The notes beneath the pieces were generated by a model, which had not been told where the DNA came from, did not search any database, and saw nothing but the letters and a program-made list of their open reading frames with translations. A stretch of DNA of 7,913 nucleotides, taken from contig JAZUBN010000180.1 in assembly GCA_045638565.1 (NCBI GenBank), forward strand, positions 1-7,913, written 5' to 3'. Source of the DNA: SIG471 sp045638565. GTDB lineage: Bacteria; Bacillota; Clostridia; Oscillospirales; Butyricicoccaceae. This document shows positions 6,071 to 7,913 of the stretch, piece after piece (the stretch's first letter is position 1; each line of letters opens with the position of its first letter). The position numbers were made by a program, and so were the translations under genes.

Positions 6071-7249
6071 TTATCTGTTCTTCTTCTGGAACATTCTGAG
6101 AAGAACGTCGAAATCGTCTTCCTCGTCCTTATGGTCGTCGATTGTTTCCTGCTGTACTTCAGCTGGTTTTTCTTCTGTCTTTGGAGCTTCCTGAACAGGA
6201 GCTTCTTCCTTTACGATAACAGGTTCTTCCTTCTTGACTTCATTTGCCTTGTTGAGAGCATTGGAGAAAAGACCTTCGGAAGTTGTTGTCTTCTTTTCGT
6301 CAAAACCTGTTGCGATAACTGTGATATGGATTTCGTCTTCGAGATTTTCATCGATAGCAGCACCGAAGATGATGTGTGCATCAGGATGAGCAGCTTCCTG
6401 AACCATGGATGCAGCAACTTCAACTTCATCAAGACCGATGTCAGGAGAACCTGTGATGTTGATGAGAACGCCGCGTGCACCGGAGATGGATGTTTCGAGG
6501 AGTGGGGACTGGATAGCCATATTTGCAGCAACTTCAGCCTTGTCCTTGCCGCCTGCACGGCCCATACCCATATGAGCATAGCCTGCATCACGCATTACTG
6601 TGCATACGTCAGCAAAGTCGAGGTTGATGAGGCCAGGAGCTGTGATAAGCTCGGAAATAGACTGAACAGCCTGACGGAGAACGCCGTCTGCGATTTCAAA
6701 TGCATTCTGGAATGTGATTTTCTGTGTGGAAACGAGCTTGAGTCTGTCGTTAGGGATAACGATGAGAGCGTCAACATTTTCCTTGAGATTGCCGATACCC
6801 ATAACAGCGTGTTCAACGCGCTTTCTGCCTTCATAGCTGAATGGCTTTGTTACAACGCCAACTGTGAGGATACCCATTTCCTTTGCGATCTTTGCAACAA
6901 CAGGAGCGCCGCCTGTGCCTGTGCCGCCGCCCATACCTGCTGTGATGAATACCATATTGGAGCCTTCGAGAAGAGCGCGGATATCGTCTTCAGATTCCTG
7001 AGCAGCCTTGCAGCCGATTTCAGGATTGGAGCCTGCGCCGAGACCCTTTGTGATCTTTTCACCGATCTGGAGCTTGATTGTGGATGCAGAATAATCGAGA
7101 GCCTGCTTATCTGTATTGATTGCGATAAAGTCAATACCCTGAAGGCCGGATGTGATCATTCTGTTTACAGCGTTGCCGCCTGCGCCGCCGACGCCGATAA
7201 CTTTAATATTTACATTAGATTCAAAGCCTGTGTCAAATTCAAAACCCAT
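6071..7249 (-). CDS. ftsZ: Cell division protein FtsZ
   Basis: FtsZ is the tubulin-like GTPase that polymerises into the division ring. The 392-residue product shows GVGGAGGNAV (19-28), the tubulin signature GMGGGTGTGGAPVVA (105-119), and the T7 synergy loop NLDFADV (209-215), with Asp211 and Asp214 needed for GTP hydrolysis. The globular part ends near residue 317. It is followed by a Glu/Lys/Pro/Val-rich linker (about 318-377) and a C-terminal tail, DFDVLLRMFQKKNR (379-392). The tail aligns with the usual conserved peptide that binds SepF, FtsA or ZipA, but lacks the common proline of DIPxFLR. The ATG has GGAGG at 7257-7261, seven bases upstream. The gene lies 27 bp after ftsQ with no ftsA between, and ends before a terminator. 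The antisense frame is open throughout, which reflects avoidance of TTA, CTA and TCA codons. Confidence 0.99.
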   Translation of the reverse strand: MGFEFDTGFESNVNIKVIGVGGAGGNAVNRMITSGLQGIDFIAINTDKQALDYSASTIKLQIGEKITKGLGAGSNPEIGCKAAQESEDDIRALLEGSNMVFITAGMGGGTGTGGAPVVAKIAKEMGILTVGVVTKPFSYEGRKRVEHAVMGIGNLKENVDALIVIPNDRLKLVSTQKITFQNAFEIADGVLRQAVQSISELITAPGLINLDFADVCTVMRDAGYAHMGMGRAGGKDKAEVAANMAIQSPLLETSISGARGVLINITGSPDIGLDEVEVAASMVQEAAHPDAHIIFGAAIDENLEDEIHITVIATGFDEKKTTTSEGLFSNALNKANEVKKEEPVIVKEEAPVQEAPKTEEKPAEVQQETIDDHKDEEDDFDVLLRMFQKKNR

Positions 7250-7276
7250 AAAACTTCCTCCACCTTAGTTTTTAAT

Positions 7277-7913
7277 TTATTTTGGACGAAAACGGATATT
7301 TTCCGTATCAGAGATATCTATCGTACCTCTTTCGGCCGAGGCCAGCTCATCTTCAACCGCCAGAAGCAGCTTGAACTTGTCCTCCATTTTTTCAGCCGAA
7401 CCGAGCACCACAGTAAACCTGTCTGTGTACTCAAAAGTGAGATTATATAACTTATCAATATTTACATTTTCTATCTGTTCAATTATACCATATTTTTGCG
7501 CCATGAGCAAGATATTTAGCAGAGTTTTTTCTTTTTCTTTTTGTAAAAAATCGATATATTTTCCTATTTCCATGCTGTTTGGCTCACAGCCGAGAACAGT
7601 GATATAACGGTTGGCGTCATCTGCCGTTTTCTTTTCCAGAATCTTGCCGTTTTTATCGATGATATAAGGGAATCCCTGATAGTCTATCTGAGCTATGCCG
7701 ATACATTTTGTGACGGCAATTTCCAGCTCGCTCGGCAGATGTCTGCGCATTACGATGGTATCTATATACGGACATTCCTGATATATTTTTGCAATGGCCG
7801 CAAACTTGTTTACAAAGAAGGTGTTTTCTCCGATTTCGATGCCTGATGCGTCGATAACGTCTTCATTTGAATATGGATTATCACCTGTTACGGTGATATG
7901 CTGTATCTTAAAA
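7277..7913 (-). CDS. ftsQ: Cell division protein FtsQ/DivIB, C-terminal part (N-terminus beyond the window)
   Basis: The reading frame enters at the right edge and ends at the TAA at 7279-7277, giving 211 visible residues. The Met at 7750 is internal: the 54 codons upstream of it are in frame and encode the family's POTRA domain, seen in IQHITVTGDNPYSNEDVI and in PYIDTIVMRRHLPSELEI leading into YIIDKNGKILEK. FtsQ/DivIB is a single-pass membrane protein whose extracytoplasmic POTRA and beta domains bind FtsB/DivIC and FtsL at the division site. The cytoplasmic tail and membrane helix must lie just outside the window. Overall sequence identity in this family is low, so the call rests on the POTRA pattern, the R-x-LP motif and position directly before ftsZ. 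Confidence 0.9.
   Translation of the reverse strand, partial: FKIQHITVTGDNPYSNEDVIDASGIEIGENTFFVNKFAAIAKIYQECPYIDTIVMRRHLPSELEIAVTKCIGIAQIDYQGFPYIIDKNGKILEKKTADDANRYITVLGCEPNSMEIGKYIDFLQKEKEKTLLNILLMAQKYGIIEQIENVNIDKLYNLTFEYTDRFTVVLGSAEKMEDKFKLLLAVEDELASAERGTIDISDTENIRFRPK

Noticed and set aside
6131..7450. Plus-strand open frame of 439 codons opposite ftsZ and the end of ftsQ
   Set aside because: It is in codon register with ftsZ and results from missing TTA/CTA/TCA codons. Its Cys- and Asp-rich translation resembles no protein, and ftsZ is unmistakable.
7277..7750. A complete 157-residue gene starting at the Met at 7750
   Set aside because: The frame is open to the right edge and the upstream codons encode the POTRA domain of FtsQ, so that Met is internal.

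Overview
The window looks like a chromosomal core region of a Gram-positive, spore-forming member of the Clostridia, probably a gut Ruminococcaceae/Oscillospiraceae-type organism. This rests on gene content: SpoIID, a clostridial-type FtsQ-FtsZ pair, the lspA-rluD pair typical of Firmicutes, purine-rich Shine-Dalgarno sites before every gene, and a repeat resembling palindromic repeats I recall from gut Clostridia. The assignment is inference; no marker gene fixes the genus.

Most of the window (1900-7913) is read leftwards on the minus strand. In the direction of transcription it holds: the end of ftsQ/divIB (N-terminus beyond the right edge); ftsZ; a hairpin terminator; a CorA-family metal transporter from a TTG start; a class II (FucA-like) aldolase coupled to corA through TAATG; a ~100-bp folded repeat; an attenuator-like hairpin; lspA with an acidic C-terminal tail; an RluD-type pseudouridine synthase overlapping lspA by 8 bp; and a Cof-type HAD phosphatase 3 bp further on, ending at a bidirectional terminator. 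That terminator is shared with the only plus-strand gene (606-1853), an unrecognised protein with eight predicted membrane segments and a soluble C-terminal domain. Divergent from it, running off the left edge, is the 5' part of spoIID, which has no in-window stop.

Functionally, ftsQ-ftsZ belong to the division (dcw) cluster, spoIID to engulfment in sporulation, lspA to lipoprotein maturation, and rluD to rRNA/RNA modification. CorA, the aldolase and the HAD phosphatase are accessory metabolic genes. No mobile-element gene, CRISPR array, tRNA or rRNA was seen, and I found no convincing novel multi-gene system. The points most worth a second look are the unknown membrane protein beside spoIID, the folded repeat and hairpin before lspA, and the acidic tail of LspA.
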